A stretch of 64,000 nt of DNA from an uncultured Desulfobacter sp. (GCF_963677125.1 NZ_OY781882.1:5354501-5418500); one strand, 5' to 3'. Shown: positions 53,334-62,935, counted from the stretch's first letter. Translations and numbers: made by a program. Notes: generated by a model not told the origin, from the letters alone.

Positions 53334-53779
53334 GTTGTTCCTGCAAAAAAGTATGTTTAACCGAATAGATCTTGTTGCTTTTGTCCTGGGCTGAATCGTG
53401 GTGCAAAATCAGGGCAGCCCAAGAGCGCTATGAGGAAGACCAGATAAAATTTTGAATTATTTAAATATTCTGTTGTATGTAGAGTGTTGCGTTGGATCGC
53501 CTGGTTCATCCCATAACCGTTTATGTAAAATTATATGAGAAAAACAAGAGAAGTCAAGCATTATAGACGCTTTGAGCGTGTTAAAGTACGGATTGAATGA
53601 ATTTCCCCGTCATCATTGGTTGAGTTGTTTTTTATATATCGATTGACCCGCCAAGACCGTTTTGACCTTGCGTCTTTCAGGTGGATCAATTATAGTGGGT
53701 CCCTTTTAGAATAATAACTATAGCAGATTCCGCTTTGGCGGGAATACTTTAAAAACAGCTTAGATATAGACACAATTGA
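53334..53779. other. Non-coding region upstream of ATP-grasp/alpha-E fusion
   Basis: No gene is supported. A long hairpin (53642-53690) pairs ATTGACCCGCC with GGTGGATCAAT, with an inner AAGAC/GTCTT stem. Directly overlapping it is a promoter candidate: TTGCGT (53668-53673), a 17-base spacer and TATAGT (53691-53696), giving a start near 53703 and a leader of about 75 bases. The hairpin could thus hide or present the promoter region as a cruciform operator. Confidence 0.45.
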
Positions 53780-56443
53780 ATGCGTCCGACCAATGAATCC
53801 ATCCCCGGGAATGACCCGGGACCGTCCGGGACCAAATCTGTTACCCCGGTATTTACCACGGAGATACTAAACCAGAGCACAGCCGTTGATTTAAGTAACG
53901 GTAAGATGCAACCCCCTTGGGACGGACTGGCTAAATATCTTAACAGCCTGGGGACCGCCGAGTTGTCCCAGCGCTGGAAAAAAGCACGGCAGATTATTCA
54001 TGAGCATGGCTCTGCCTACAATGTTTTTAATCCGAAAACCGCCACAGAACGCCCTTGGACACTTGATCCCATTCCTTTACCCATTTCAAGCCGTACCTGG
54101 CAGAACCTTGAGTACGGCATTCAGCAGCGCACAAAGCTGTTGGCTTTGATTTTTAAGGATATCTACGGTCGTCAGGAGTTTATTAACAAGCGGGTAATTC
54201 CTGCAGAGCTGATATTCGGCAACCCTGGATTTCTTCGCCAGTGCCGGTTTAGTGGTGATCGCGTTACCCCGGATCACCATCTGTTTTCTTCGGATCTCAT
54301 CTGTCTGGCCGATGGCAGGTGGCAGGTGACGTCCCATGGCACCCAGGATCCGGCAGGTATCGGGTATGCCCTGGAAAATCGGGTTATCCTTACCCGGATT
54401 TTGCCCAGGATGTTTCACTCCAAAAAGGTCCAGCGCCTGGCCCCGTTTTTTAAGTACCTGAATCTGTCACTGATGGAAATTTCCGGTCAGAAACAGCAGG
54501 AACCGCATATTGTTATGCTTTGTGAAGGCCCTTTTGGGGCCCATTATTTCGAACAGGTCTTTCTGGCCAGATATCTGGGCTATACCCTGGTGGAGGCCAA
54601 TGATCTAACCACTAGGGGCGATTGGGTTTTTCTTAAAACCCTGGGGGGACTTCAGCGGGTGGATGTTATTTTGCGCCGGATTCCGGATTATGCCTGTGAC
54701 CCCCTGCTCGGTTCAAGCCGGACATTTCCGGGTATCCCCGGCCTGCTTCAGGCGGTTAGGGCCGGCAATGTGGCCATTAGCAATGCGCTTGGTTCCGGTG
54801 TGCTTCAATCCCCAGGCCTGTTTGCTTTGCTGCCGAAGTTGTGCCGGGACATTCTAGGCGAGCCCCTGCTCCTTGAGAATGTAGATACATTCTGGTTAGG
54901 CACCCCGGACGTTCTGCAGCGGGTGGTGGAAGAGATAAAAAATAATACCCGGCCAATGACCCTTTACAGTGCATTCAGCCCCGCCCATACCCGGGTGGTG
55001 AATACTCAAACCCTGGTCGGACCTAAAATACAGGAATTGATTAACGCCATTCAGACCACACCCTATGCCTGGGCCGGTCATTATCCGGTTGAACCTTGTA
55101 CTGCGCCGGTCTGGTCTGAACAAGGCGTAAAAAACAGGTATACGGCTATGCGCATGTTCTCCACCGCCATCATGGAGAATGCCGGTACCGCGCCCGCAAA
55201 AATTACGGATCAAGTGGAAGCCGCGGTCATGTCAGGTGGGTTGGCCCGGGTGGCTGATGACTCGGAAACCCTCGTTTTGTCAGGTACCCAGGGAAAAGGG
55301 CAGGGGGCCAAAGATGCCTGGTGTCTGTCCGAGCGACCCACAGGGTTTAAAAGCATGCTTCATCGCTTTACCACGCCTTTTGAAATTCACAGGGGAAGTG
55401 ATTTGCCCAGCCGGGTGGCGGATAACATGCTGTGGCTGGGGCGGTACATGGAGCGTACCGAAGGAATGCTGCGGGTGATCCGAAGCGTTTTGATGCGTGT
55501 GCACAGTGAAACCCAACTGGACAAGGTCCGTGAAATGCCGTTTTTTCTCCGGGCCATGGCCAGTTTGAAAATTATTTCTGCAGACCTTGGCCGGCCGGAT
55601 GCTTCATTTTCCGTAAGCCTTATTGAAAAAGAGTTATACCGGTCCATTTACGGGGTTCAGATACAAAGCAGTATTCTCAACTGTTTGAATAACGCCATCC
55701 AGGTGGCGGATCGGGTGAGGGACCGCCTCTCTGATGATTCCTGGCAGATTCTCGGGCGTATTGAAAAAGGGCTGGTTCGAATTGACCCTAAAAATCAGAG
55801 TGCGCAAATCCTGGAAATGCTCAGCGATATTATCCTGAATATGTCAGCATTTGCAGGCCTTGCCCTGGAGAGCATGACCCGGGGCATGGGATGGCGGTTC
55901 ATGGACATGGGCCGGCGCATTGAGCGGGCCCTTCACATGACAACGGTTATGCGCAGTCTGATCCAGGGGGACTTAATTCCGGACGCCAACGATCTTGAGG
56001 CTGTGCTTGAGGTGGCGGACAGCCGTATTACCTACCATACCCGGTACCGGACAACCATTCACATGGAACCCCTGGTGGACCTGCTCCTGCTGGATGAGAT
56101 TAACCCAAGATCTGTGGGGTTTCAGTTGGCTGCACTCTATTCACATCTGGAAAGCCTGCCTAATTCTCAGCCCTTTTCTTTCAGGACCAAAGAAGAAAAA
56201 ATTATCCTGGATTTGACCACCCGGCTACGGCTGGCAGATACACAGGAGTTGATGACACCTGGGGAAAAGCATGTGCTGCCTAACCTGGAGGCATTGCTGG
56301 GAAAATTGAACAAAGATTTGGAACGCCTTGCCGACAGCATCACCCAGCACTATTTAAGTCGGATTGAGACGGAAAAACAGCTAAATGGCCAGTTTGAGGG
56401 GAAAGGTTACCCCGTGGCGGAAATGGTGAACAATGAAATATAA
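53780..56443 (+). CDS. Circularly permuted ATP-grasp protein fused to alpha-E domain
   Basis: This single 887-residue protein combines what are two separate genes at 11.0-13.6 kb. Residues about 1-510 are the ATP-grasp region (segments ALENRVILTRILPRMF, EGPFGAHYFEQVFLARYLG, VLSGTQGKGQGAKDAWCLSE), and 535-875 the alpha-E region starting SRVADNMLWLGRYMERTEG. Fusion of the two supports a direct physical partnership. The next gene is the transglutaminase (overlap of 11 bases). No obvious ribosome site precedes ATG 53780. Confidence 0.9.
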   Translation: MRPTNESIPGNDPGPSGTKSVTPVFTTEILNQSTAVDLSNGKMQPPWDGLAKYLNSLGTAELSQRWKKARQIIHEHGSAYNVFNPKTATERPWTLDPIPLPISSRTWQNLEYGIQQRTKLLALIFKDIYGRQEFINKRVIPAELIFGNPGFLRQCRFSGDRVTPDHHLFSSDLICLADGRWQVTSHGTQDPAGIGYALENRVILTRILPRMFHSKKVQRLAPFFKYLNLSLMEISGQKQQEPHIVMLCEGPFGAHYFEQVFLARYLGYTLVEANDLTTRGDWVFLKTLGGLQRVDVILRRIPDYACDPLLGSSRTFPGIPGLLQAVRAGNVAISNALGSGVLQSPGLFALLPKLCRDILGEPLLLENVDTFWLGTPDVLQRVVEEIKNNTRPMTLYSAFSPAHTRVVNTQTLVGPKIQELINAIQTTPYAWAGHYPVEPCTAPVWSEQGVKNRYTAMRMFSTAIMENAGTAPAKITDQVEAAVMSGGLARVADDSETLVLSGTQGKGQGAKDAWCLSERPTGFKSMLHRFTTPFEIHRGSDLPSRVADNMLWLGRYMERTEGMLRVIRSVLMRVHSETQLDKVREMPFFLRAMASLKIISADLGRPDASFSVSLIEKELYRSIYGVQIQSSILNCLNNAIQVADRVRDRLSDDSWQILGRIEKGLVRIDPKNQSAQILEMLSDIILNMSAFAGLALESMTRGMGWRFMDMGRRIERALHMTTVMRSLIQGDLIPDANDLEAVLEVADSRITYHTRYRTTIHMEPLVDLLLLDEINPRSVGFQLAALYSHLESLPNSQPFSFRTKEEKIILDLTTRLRLADTQELMTPGEKHVLPNLEALLGKLNKDLERLADSITQHYLSRIETEKQLNGQFEGKGYPVAEMVNNEI

Positions 56444-57314
56444 AATCAGCCACCGGACCCATTATCAATATGACACGCCGGCCTCATTGTCCCATAGTGA
56501 ACTGGTGCTGATACCTAGAAATTCAGAATTTCAGACCTGTAACCATAGCCGGGTTTGTCTGAAACCCAAACCGTCCGCCCGGTCCATGCGCCAGGATTAT
56601 TTCGGCAACACCGTTATTAATATATGTCTGGAAAGCCCTCATTCTGAGCTTGATATTCTGGCTGAGGCCGAGGTAACCCTTCATCCGGCAGCCCAGCTGA
56701 TGCCGGATCAGACGCCGTCTTGGGAACAGGTTAAAGAAAAGATGATGGTGTATGAAACACCCAGGGATCTGGAAGCCTTTGAATTTATATTTCCCTCTCC
56801 CATGGTCCAGCCCAATAAAGAGATTGCACGATGGGCCGCTGAGATATTTGCACCGGGTACCCCGATACTCCGGGCCGCTCTTGATCTGTCCCATCGGATT
56901 TTTACAGAGTTTGCCTATGATCCAAATGCCACCAATACCTTTACCCCCCTTACCAAGGCCTTTGAGATAAAGCGCGGTGTGTGCCAGGATTTTGCCCATG
57001 TGGGTATTGCCTGTCTTCGGGCCATGGGGCTTGCGGCCCGTTATGTCAGTGGCTATCTGAATACCCAGCCGCCGCCTGGAAAGTCAAAGCTGGTGGGTGC
57101 TGATGCCTCCCATGCCTGGTTCTCTATTTATATTCCGGGGCTTGGATGGGTAGATATGGACCCCACCAACGATGTTGTGCCCAATGATCAGCATATCACC
57201 CTGGCATGGGGGCGCGATTATGGAGACATTACCCCGGTTCGGGGTACAGTGCTTGGCGGCGGGAACCACCGTCTTCAGGTGGCGGTGGATGTGATACAGC
57301 AGCCCTTGAGTTAA
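56433..57314 (+). CDS. Transglutaminase-like cysteine peptidase-type protein
   Basis: This 293-residue protein has a beta-rich N-domain (MKYKISHRTHYQYDTPASLSH) and a transglutaminase core with catalytic Cys in GVCQDFAHVGIACLRAMGL, His in DASHAWFSIYIPGLGW and Asp in VDMDPTND. Unlike the first locus it lacks the DUF2126 part. It overlaps the ATP-grasp/alpha-E gene by 11 bases, so the two make one unit. A hairpin without a T run spans its stop codon. Confidence 0.9.
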   Translation: MKYKISHRTHYQYDTPASLSHSELVLIPRNSEFQTCNHSRVCLKPKPSARSMRQDYFGNTVINICLESPHSELDILAEAEVTLHPAAQLMPDQTPSWEQVKEKMMVYETPRDLEAFEFIFPSPMVQPNKEIARWAAEIFAPGTPILRAALDLSHRIFTEFAYDPNATNTFTPLTKAFEIKRGVCQDFAHVGIACLRAMGLAARYVSGYLNTQPPPGKSKLVGADASHAWFSIYIPGLGWVDMDPTNDVVPNDQHITLAWGRDYGDITPVRGTVLGGGNHRLQVAVDVIQQPLS

Positions 57315-57356
57315 GGGCTGCAGATGAAATAAAGTAGACGAAATTGCGGTCCTAAG

Positions 57357-58157
57357 CTATCCCAGCAGGTCCGCATATTTATTCTGGGCCTCGTTGGATT
57401 GATTCAAGGCGTAAATGTTTGCATCTCTAAGCAGCTTCATTTGATTTAGAATGATGCTTTCTTCTGCGATGTCCACATCCCTGATTTCAGATTCCGATGC
57501 CATTTGATTAAGCTGCATGGTGGATAGATTGTCGATATCCGAGGTGTACTGATTCTGGGTGGCCCCCACCGAAGACCGGTTTTCACCGACCTGATCCATG
57601 GCAAGGTCTAAGGTTTCCAGGGCTTTTTGGGCACCTTCCGGGGTGGTGATGTCAATGTCTGACAAAAAGCCTGTTTCCTGGGAACCAAGGGTTGATGTAT
57701 ACGCAGATGAGATTGAAAGGCCGTTTCTGTTGTAAGTGCCGTCCAAAAGATTTTGGCCGTTATAGGATGTCGAGTCTACAATATCATTAATGGCGTCCAA
57801 AGAGCCTTGAATGTCAGACTGGATGGCGTTCAAGCTCTCCTGGGAGTGAATTCCTCCGGCAGCATTCTCGGCCTGGGTTCGGATATCCTGAAGAATATCG
57901 GTGATTTGGCCTAACGCGCCGTCAGCCGTTTGGGCAATGGATACGTTGTCGCTAAGATTCTGCATTTGTTGGCCGGTCGCCAAAGATTGACTTCTCAGGC
58001 TGTTGGCAATGGTCAATCCTGCTGCATCGTCTGCTGCTGAGTTGATTTTCCGGCCCGTTGCGATACGTTCCAAAGAGTTCGTCAACCCGGTGTTGGTTTT
58101 TTCAAGCATTGTTGCGGCGATTAATGCCGAGGGGTTGTTGTTGAAGGAAATTGTCAT
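57357..58157 (-). CDS. Flagellin
   Basis: This 266-residue flagellar filament protein has the conserved N-terminal helix (NTGLTNSLERIATGRKINSAADDAAGLTIANSLRSQ) and C-terminal helix (NIYALNQSNEAQNKYADLLG) that assemble the filament core. The central part (about 150-185) is short, so the variable surface domain is small. GGGAGGT lies before the start. No other flagellar genes are near. A sigma-28-like promoter is present upstream. Confidence 0.93.
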   Translation of the reverse strand: MTISFNNNPSALIAATMLEKTNTGLTNSLERIATGRKINSAADDAAGLTIANSLRSQSLATGQQMQNLSDNVSIAQTADGALGQITDILQDIRTQAENAAGGIHSQESLNAIQSDIQGSLDAINDIVDSTSYNGQNLLDGTYNRNGLSISSAYTSTLGSQETGFLSDIDITTPEGAQKALETLDLAMDQVGENRSSVGATQNQYTSDIDNLSTMQLNQMASESEIRDVDIAEESIILNQMKLLRDANIYALNQSNEAQNKYADLLG

Positions 58158-58272
58158 GGGACCTCCCCGTTTTTACGTGTTGCATTATCTACATGATAAT
58201 ATCTAAATAATACAGCAGGATACATGTAAATTCAATGTAAAAAATATTGTTTTAACCCTTTTTAATTTATTG

Positions 58273-58300
58273 TAATCGACATTTGTTGAAAAAAACTTAA
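58273..58300 (-). promoter_or_regulatory. Sigma-28 (FliA)-like promoter of the flagellin gene
   Basis: On the minus strand TTAAGTTT, a 12-base spacer and GTCGATTA resemble TAAAGTTT-N11-GCCGATAA. Spacing is one base longer than consensus. The leader to the ATG is about 115 bases. Confidence 0.4.
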
Positions 58301-58724
58301 ATGTGCATTGCTTCAAGAAAAGATGGTGATGATATGAAGTTTGTTTGGTTTTGTTTTCAGATATGCTGAAACAACTGGCTGCTGGTTGCATGTTCTGTTA
58401 AAGGGCCTGATGCCCGGGAAATCCCCTTGCACATATCTTTTCAACTCGATATAGTGAAATAAAGATCAAATCCACCTTTAATTAGGCGAGTTCTTAATCC
58501 AACCAATCCGCGGAGGATAAAGATGAATCGTCGATTTAAGTTCCTGAATAGCATAGTGCCTGAGCGAAAACCGTGCTGTTCCTATTGGTTACGGGCATTT
58601 CGTTTTCGAACTGAAATTTTTATCCGGCTATACCGTTGCCCGGTGGGTGGTTTCCGCATCGCTTGACCTGCTATCATTTGGATTCGGCAGCCTGTCTAGA
58701 GGATTTTGTAAAAGGAGAATAGTT
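58301..58724. other. Flagellin-USP intergenic region with possible element remnant
   Basis: At 58554-58573 the sequence TAGTGCCTGAGCGAAAACCG matches an end of the palindromic element (TAGTGCCCAAACGAAAACCG) apart from a few bases. It lies inside a frame that begins at ATG 58523 with a good GGAGG and runs 47 codons to 58666. It may be a gene start cut off by an old insertion. The rest appears non-coding. Confidence 0.35.
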
Positions 58725-60038
58725 ATGTTTAGTAAAATTTTACTGGCAACAACACCGGCAGATGAAAGCAAGGGGGCGTCTAATTTATCTTTTGCTCTGG
58801 CAAGGCCCCGTCGGTCCAAGCTATTTGTTTTTCACGCCTATGGTCTGCCCGAGGAGGGGTGGAGCGCCATTCGGTATTTGTTACCCAGCGGCAAGGTGGA
58901 AGAGGTGAAAAAAGAGCTGGAAGACTATTTTTCGTCCCAACTGTCGAAAATTGAAAATTACGAAGTCCAGGTGGTACCGGGTATTCCCCAGGACGAAATT
59001 TTACGGTTTGCTCGGAAAAAAAATGTAGATCTCATTGTCATGGGGCCCCACAAGGTGGCGGAAAATCAGCCCAGGATCTGGGGGTTGACTGGTTCCACCC
59101 TGCAAAAGGTGAGTTTAAAAGCCAGGTGTCCCGTGATGATCGTGCCTCCGGATATGCCGCAGATTTTTCCTGTGGATGACGTGGTGTTGTCAAAACAGGA
59201 CCGGAAAAATTTTTCAATCCTCATTGTTGATGATGAGCTGTCCATGCGCGATTCTTTGAGGGAATGGTTGGAGGATGAAGGCTTTTATGCTGACATGGCG
59301 GAATCCGGTGCTGTAGCCCTTGAAATGCTGGAGAAAAAACAATATCAGCTTATGCTTACGGATATTAAGATGCCGGAGATGGACGGGGTGACCCTTTTGA
59401 CCCGGGCAAAACAAAAATATCCGGCCATGGCCGTGGTTATGATGACAGCCTATGCCACCATTGATACGGCGTTGAAGGCTATGAAAACCGGTGCTTTGGA
59501 TTATCTGGTCAAACCCTTTGATCCGGATTTGCTTATCCCTGCGGTGATGAAAATCCACCAGGATTATGAAATGATCCAGGGCAGGCTTAAAGTAGCCTTT
59601 CAAAACATTGTCCTGGCCATGGATTTTTCCGAGCCTGCCCTTTGCGCATTTAACTATGCATTTGAAATCGCAAAATTTTATAATGCCTCCCTTCATATCT
59701 TCTATGCCATGCCCCTGCTGGAAAATGATGAATATCCATCTGCAGAGAAGATTGAATCCCAAATTCAAGAGGCCATTAAAAAAATGAAGACCCTGTTTGG
59801 AACAAAGCTTGCCGGGGTGGTGGGCTATAGCATAGATGCCTGGGAAGGTGCCCCGCATGTGGAGATCCTTAAGTTTGCCAGAATTTGTCATGCAGATTTG
59901 ATTGTTATGGCCCACCATTCCAAGGAAAAGGACCCTGAAAAAGCGGTGCTGGGTTCCACGACCCTGAAAGTCGCTGGGGGGGCGTTTTGTCCTGTGTTAA
60001 GTATTAACCGTGATTTTGTCCCCAAACCGGTCGTTTAG
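58725..60038 (+). CDS. USP - receiver - USP fusion protein
   Basis: From ATG 58725 (AAAGGAG upstream) the protein has 437 residues: a universal-stress-protein domain (1-140, ending KARCPVMIVPP), a response-regulator receiver (about 160-280; phosphorylated Asp in LMLTDIKMPEMDG, Lys in VKPFDPD) and a second universal-stress domain (about 300-430, KVAGGAFCPVLSI). No DNA-binding domain is present. A response to phosphorylation may thus alter nucleotide binding of the stress domains. The downstream kinases (60.0-62.8 kb) are probable partners. Confidence 0.88.
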   Translation: MFSKILLATTPADESKGASNLSFALARPRRSKLFVFHAYGLPEEGWSAIRYLLPSGKVEEVKKELEDYFSSQLSKIENYEVQVVPGIPQDEILRFARKKNVDLIVMGPHKVAENQPRIWGLTGSTLQKVSLKARCPVMIVPPDMPQIFPVDDVVLSKQDRKNFSILIVDDELSMRDSLREWLEDEGFYADMAESGAVALEMLEKKQYQLMLTDIKMPEMDGVTLLTRAKQKYPAMAVVMMTAYATIDTALKAMKTGALDYLVKPFDPDLLIPAVMKIHQDYEMIQGRLKVAFQNIVLAMDFSEPALCAFNYAFEIAKFYNASLHIFYAMPLLENDEYPSAEKIESQIQEAIKKMKTLFGTKLAGVVGYSIDAWEGAPHVEILKFARICHADLIVMAHHSKEKDPEKAVLGSTTLKVAGGAFCPVLSINRDFVPKPVV

Positions 60039-60049
60039 TATATATTTGC

Positions 60050-61597
60050 ATGGCGCCCCAGACGGAATGGAAAATAGTGCTCATCGACGATGAGCCGGGT
60101 ATTCGCAAGGTCACAGCCATTATCCTGGAAGACTGGGGATATCAGGTTGTAACCGCGGAAAACGGTGAAGCCGGTTTAAAGGCCTGTGCCGCCTTTTTGC
60201 CCCATATCGTGATCACGGATATCAAGATGCCTGGCATGGACGGGCTTTGTGTGCTTGAAACCATCGGCAACGATTATCCGGACATGGTTGTGATCGTCAT
60301 GACCGCATTTGGCGATGTTGACACGGCCATCCGTGCCCTGCAACTGGATGCCTCGGATTTTATTACAAAGCCTGTGAACGATCAGGCCTTGGGCTTGGCC
60401 CTGGAGCGGGCAAAAAAACGGTACACATCGGCAAAAAAGATCCGGGAATATACCCGCCGGCTTGAAACCGGATGGTCCAGCGCCACTGAAACCCTGATGA
60501 AAAAATATCGATTCCAGGAGCAGATTATTAACCGCTCCATGAACGGTATTATTGCCTGCGGCATGGATGATTTTATCAGGATTATTAACCCTGCAGCCCA
60601 GGAGATGTTTGGGGTCACCGCAGAACAGGTGCTGGGTAAAAAAACGTTGAAAGATTTGATGCCGGCAGGTGAACATGAACGCATTTTGACTGCCTTAAAA
60701 AGTGAGCAGTACGGGGGCAAGGACCGGATCAATATGCTGGAGGCCGTGATGCAGTCCAGCATGGGGCAGCAGATTCCGGTCCGGGTGTCGGCCAGTGTCA
60801 TGTTTGATGCCGGTGATGACAACGGATTGCTGTTCTGCGTCAGGGATCTGCGCAAGATACGCCGTATGGAGCGGGAGATGGCGGATCAGGAAAAAACATT
60901 GCACCAGGACAAAATTATGTCTTTGGGGAAACTTGCTGCCAGCGTCGTGCATGAAATCAATAACCCTTTGTCCGGGATTCTTAATTATTTGAGGCTCATG
61001 GCCAAGCTGCTTGACAAAGGTCAGATCGTTGAAAAACAGGATAAATTCTCAAGTTTTTTGGATATTGCCATCTCTGAAATCAGCCGGTGTTCAGACATTC
61101 TTTCCAATCTTTTGACCTTTTCAAGAAAATCTCCTATTTCTTATGGCCCGGTCCAGGTCAAAGACCTGGTGGAGCGGTGTGTAAAGATAAGCGGCCACAA
61201 ATTCGAACTCCAGAATATCGAACTGTATGTGGATATTGAAGATCGTATTCCAGACATTTTGGCGGATGTTAACCAGATTCAGCAGAGCCTGATTAACCTT
61301 ATGTTCAATGCCATGGATGCAATGGACGGCCCGGGGCAGGTGTGGCTTTTTGCAGGGTTTGATCCGGGCAAACAACAGGTCTTTATCCAAGTGAAAGATT
61401 CGGGCAAAGGCATCAGCCAAAAGGATCTGCCTCATATATTTGAACCTTTTTTCACCACCAAAGATGAAGGGCATGGGGTGGGTTTGGGTCTTTCCACCGT
61501 ATACGGCATCATGCGCAGTCACGGTGGTGATATCCGGGTGGCGGACACCTCGGAAAAGGGCACCTGCTTTGTCCTTGAGTTTAACAAGCTTGTTTAG
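60050..61597 (+). CDS. Receiver - PAS - histidine kinase
   Basis: This 515-residue protein has an N-terminal receiver (about 1-120; phosphorylated Asp in IVITDIKMPGMDG), a PAS domain (about 165-280), a HisKA domain with the histidine in SVVHEINNPLSGIL near 300, and an HATPase domain (NQIQQSLINLMFNAMDAM, GVGLGLSTVYGIMRSHGG). There is no membrane segment, so it is a cytoplasmic kinase. It begins 11 bases after the USP-receiver gene. It is likely fed by the next kinase or by its own receiver. Confidence 0.92.
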   Translation: MAPQTEWKIVLIDDEPGIRKVTAIILEDWGYQVVTAENGEAGLKACAAFLPHIVITDIKMPGMDGLCVLETIGNDYPDMVVIVMTAFGDVDTAIRALQLDASDFITKPVNDQALGLALERAKKRYTSAKKIREYTRRLETGWSSATETLMKKYRFQEQIINRSMNGIIACGMDDFIRIINPAAQEMFGVTAEQVLGKKTLKDLMPAGEHERILTALKSEQYGGKDRINMLEAVMQSSMGQQIPVRVSASVMFDAGDDNGLLFCVRDLRKIRRMEREMADQEKTLHQDKIMSLGKLAASVVHEINNPLSGILNYLRLMAKLLDKGQIVEKQDKFSSFLDIAISEISRCSDILSNLLTFSRKSPISYGPVQVKDLVERCVKISGHKFELQNIELYVDIEDRIPDILADVNQIQQSLINLMFNAMDAMDGPGQVWLFAGFDPGKQQVFIQVKDSGKGISQKDLPHIFEPFFTTKDEGHGVGLGLSTVYGIMRSHGGDIRVADTSEKGTCFVLEFNKLV

Positions 61598-62801
61598 GCA
61601 ATTGAAAAAAGGTCTTGCCTGCGGGTTGCTCCGGGTGTTAGGCCTTTCTGACTGCCAGACAGGTACCCTTGCCCAGGAGATTGAGGCCAAAGAACAGGTG
61701 CTTGATGAACAGCGCAGGGAATACCGGCAGTTGTTTGAGTCGGTGCCCTGTCTGATCACGGTTCAAAATGAAGCCCTTGAACTGATTCAGTTCAACAGGG
61801 CGTTTGAGGAACACTTCAATCCCAGGATCGGGGATTTATGCTATCACGCATATAAAAACAGGTCCAAACCCTGCGCCAACTGTCCTGTCTTAGAGACCTT
61901 CAAGGACGGCAAACCCCATACCAGCCAACAAAGCGGTGTCACAAAAAACGGACAAGTCTGCTATTGGACATTGAGAACCGCGCCCATCACCGGGGCTGAC
62001 GGCAGGGTCAAGGCGGTGATGGAGATCGCTGTGGATATCACCGAACAGATTATAGTCGAGCAGCAACTGATTCAGGCAGGTAAAATGGCGACCTTGGGAG
62101 AAATGGCCACCGGTGTTGCCCATGAATTGAATCAGCCTTTGTCTGTGATCAAAAGTGCTTCTAATTATATCATGCGCAAGGTCAAGGCCAATGAATCGAT
62201 TCCGGATGAGATCATGACCACCATGACCGAGGAGATTGACGGCCAGGTGAACCGGGCCGAAAAAATTATCAATCATCTGCGCGAATTCGGCAGAAAGTCT
62301 GATGCCGGAAAGAAAAAAGCCAATGTGAACAGGGCCATTGTCAAGGCCTTTGATATGTTCAAAGAACAGCTTAAATTGCGGCAGATTGAGGTGGTTCAGA
62401 ATTTATATAATGAGTTGCCTTTGATACTGGCCGATGAGAACCGCCTGGAACAGGTGTTCATCAACCTGTTAATCAATGCCCGGGACGCCATTGAAGAACG
62501 GTTTGAGCAAGAAGACCAGGCAGGTGAGCGCGCCAAAAAAATATTTTTAACCACACGGACTTTCGACAAATGTGTAATTATTGAAATTGAAGATACGGGT
62601 ACCGGTATCCCCCCCGCTGTTGCAGATAAAATATTTGAACCCTTTTTTACCACCAAAGAGCCGGGCAAAGGTACCGGTCTTGGCTTGTCAATCGGCTACG
62701 GCATTATCAAAGATTACGGCGGAACCATCACCGTTGACAAGGGCCGGATGAATGGGGCCTTGTTTACCATCCAGTTTCCTTTTATCTCCCAAACCGATTA
62801 A
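61575..62801 (+). CDS. PAS-domain histidine kinase
   Basis: This protein has about 408 residues from a TTG at 61575; the frame opens at 61440 but overlaps the previous kinase, so the exact start is uncertain (TTG 61590 also possible). A PAS-like domain (about 50-170) holds the cysteine motif CYHAYKNRSKPCANCPV, seen in many sulfate-reducer kinases and perhaps metal- or redox-sensing. HisKA follows (GVAHELNQPLSVIKSASNY) and HATPase (GKGTGLGLSIGYGIIKDYGG). Third gene of this signalling set. Confidence 0.85.
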   Translation: MSLTSLFRQLKKGLACGLLRVLGLSDCQTGTLAQEIEAKEQVLDEQRREYRQLFESVPCLITVQNEALELIQFNRAFEEHFNPRIGDLCYHAYKNRSKPCANCPVLETFKDGKPHTSQQSGVTKNGQVCYWTLRTAPITGADGRVKAVMEIAVDITEQIIVEQQLIQAGKMATLGEMATGVAHELNQPLSVIKSASNYIMRKVKANESIPDEIMTTMTEEIDGQVNRAEKIINHLREFGRKSDAGKKKANVNRAIVKAFDMFKEQLKLRQIEVVQNLYNELPLILADENRLEQVFINLLINARDAIEERFEQEDQAGERAKKIFLTTRTFDKCVIIEIEDTGTGIPPAVADKIFEPFFTTKEPGKGTGLGLSIGYGIIKDYGGTITVDKGRMNGALFTIQFPFISQTD

Positions 62802-62905
62802 AATTTATTTCTTTTGATGTCAAATATTTCAGGGTTAATTCCTGATTGACAGATATGTAATTATACGTAAACAAAATTGTGATTTATGTAATGATTAAAA
62901 ATGTA

Positions 62906-62935
62906 TTGACGCGTGTACTTGTCATTGATACACAT
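62906..62935 (+). promoter_or_regulatory. Promoter-like region with inverted repeat upstream of modA
   Basis: TTGACG (62906-62911) is followed, 17 bases on, by TACACA. GTGTA (62913-62917) and TACAC (62929-62933) form an inverted repeat across the spacer and -10, an arrangement expected for a repressor site. No classical ModE box was found. Confidence 0.35.

Noticed and set aside
61440..61574. Extended N-terminus of the second histidine kinase
   Set aside because: It overlaps the end of the preceding kinase in another frame and has no family match.
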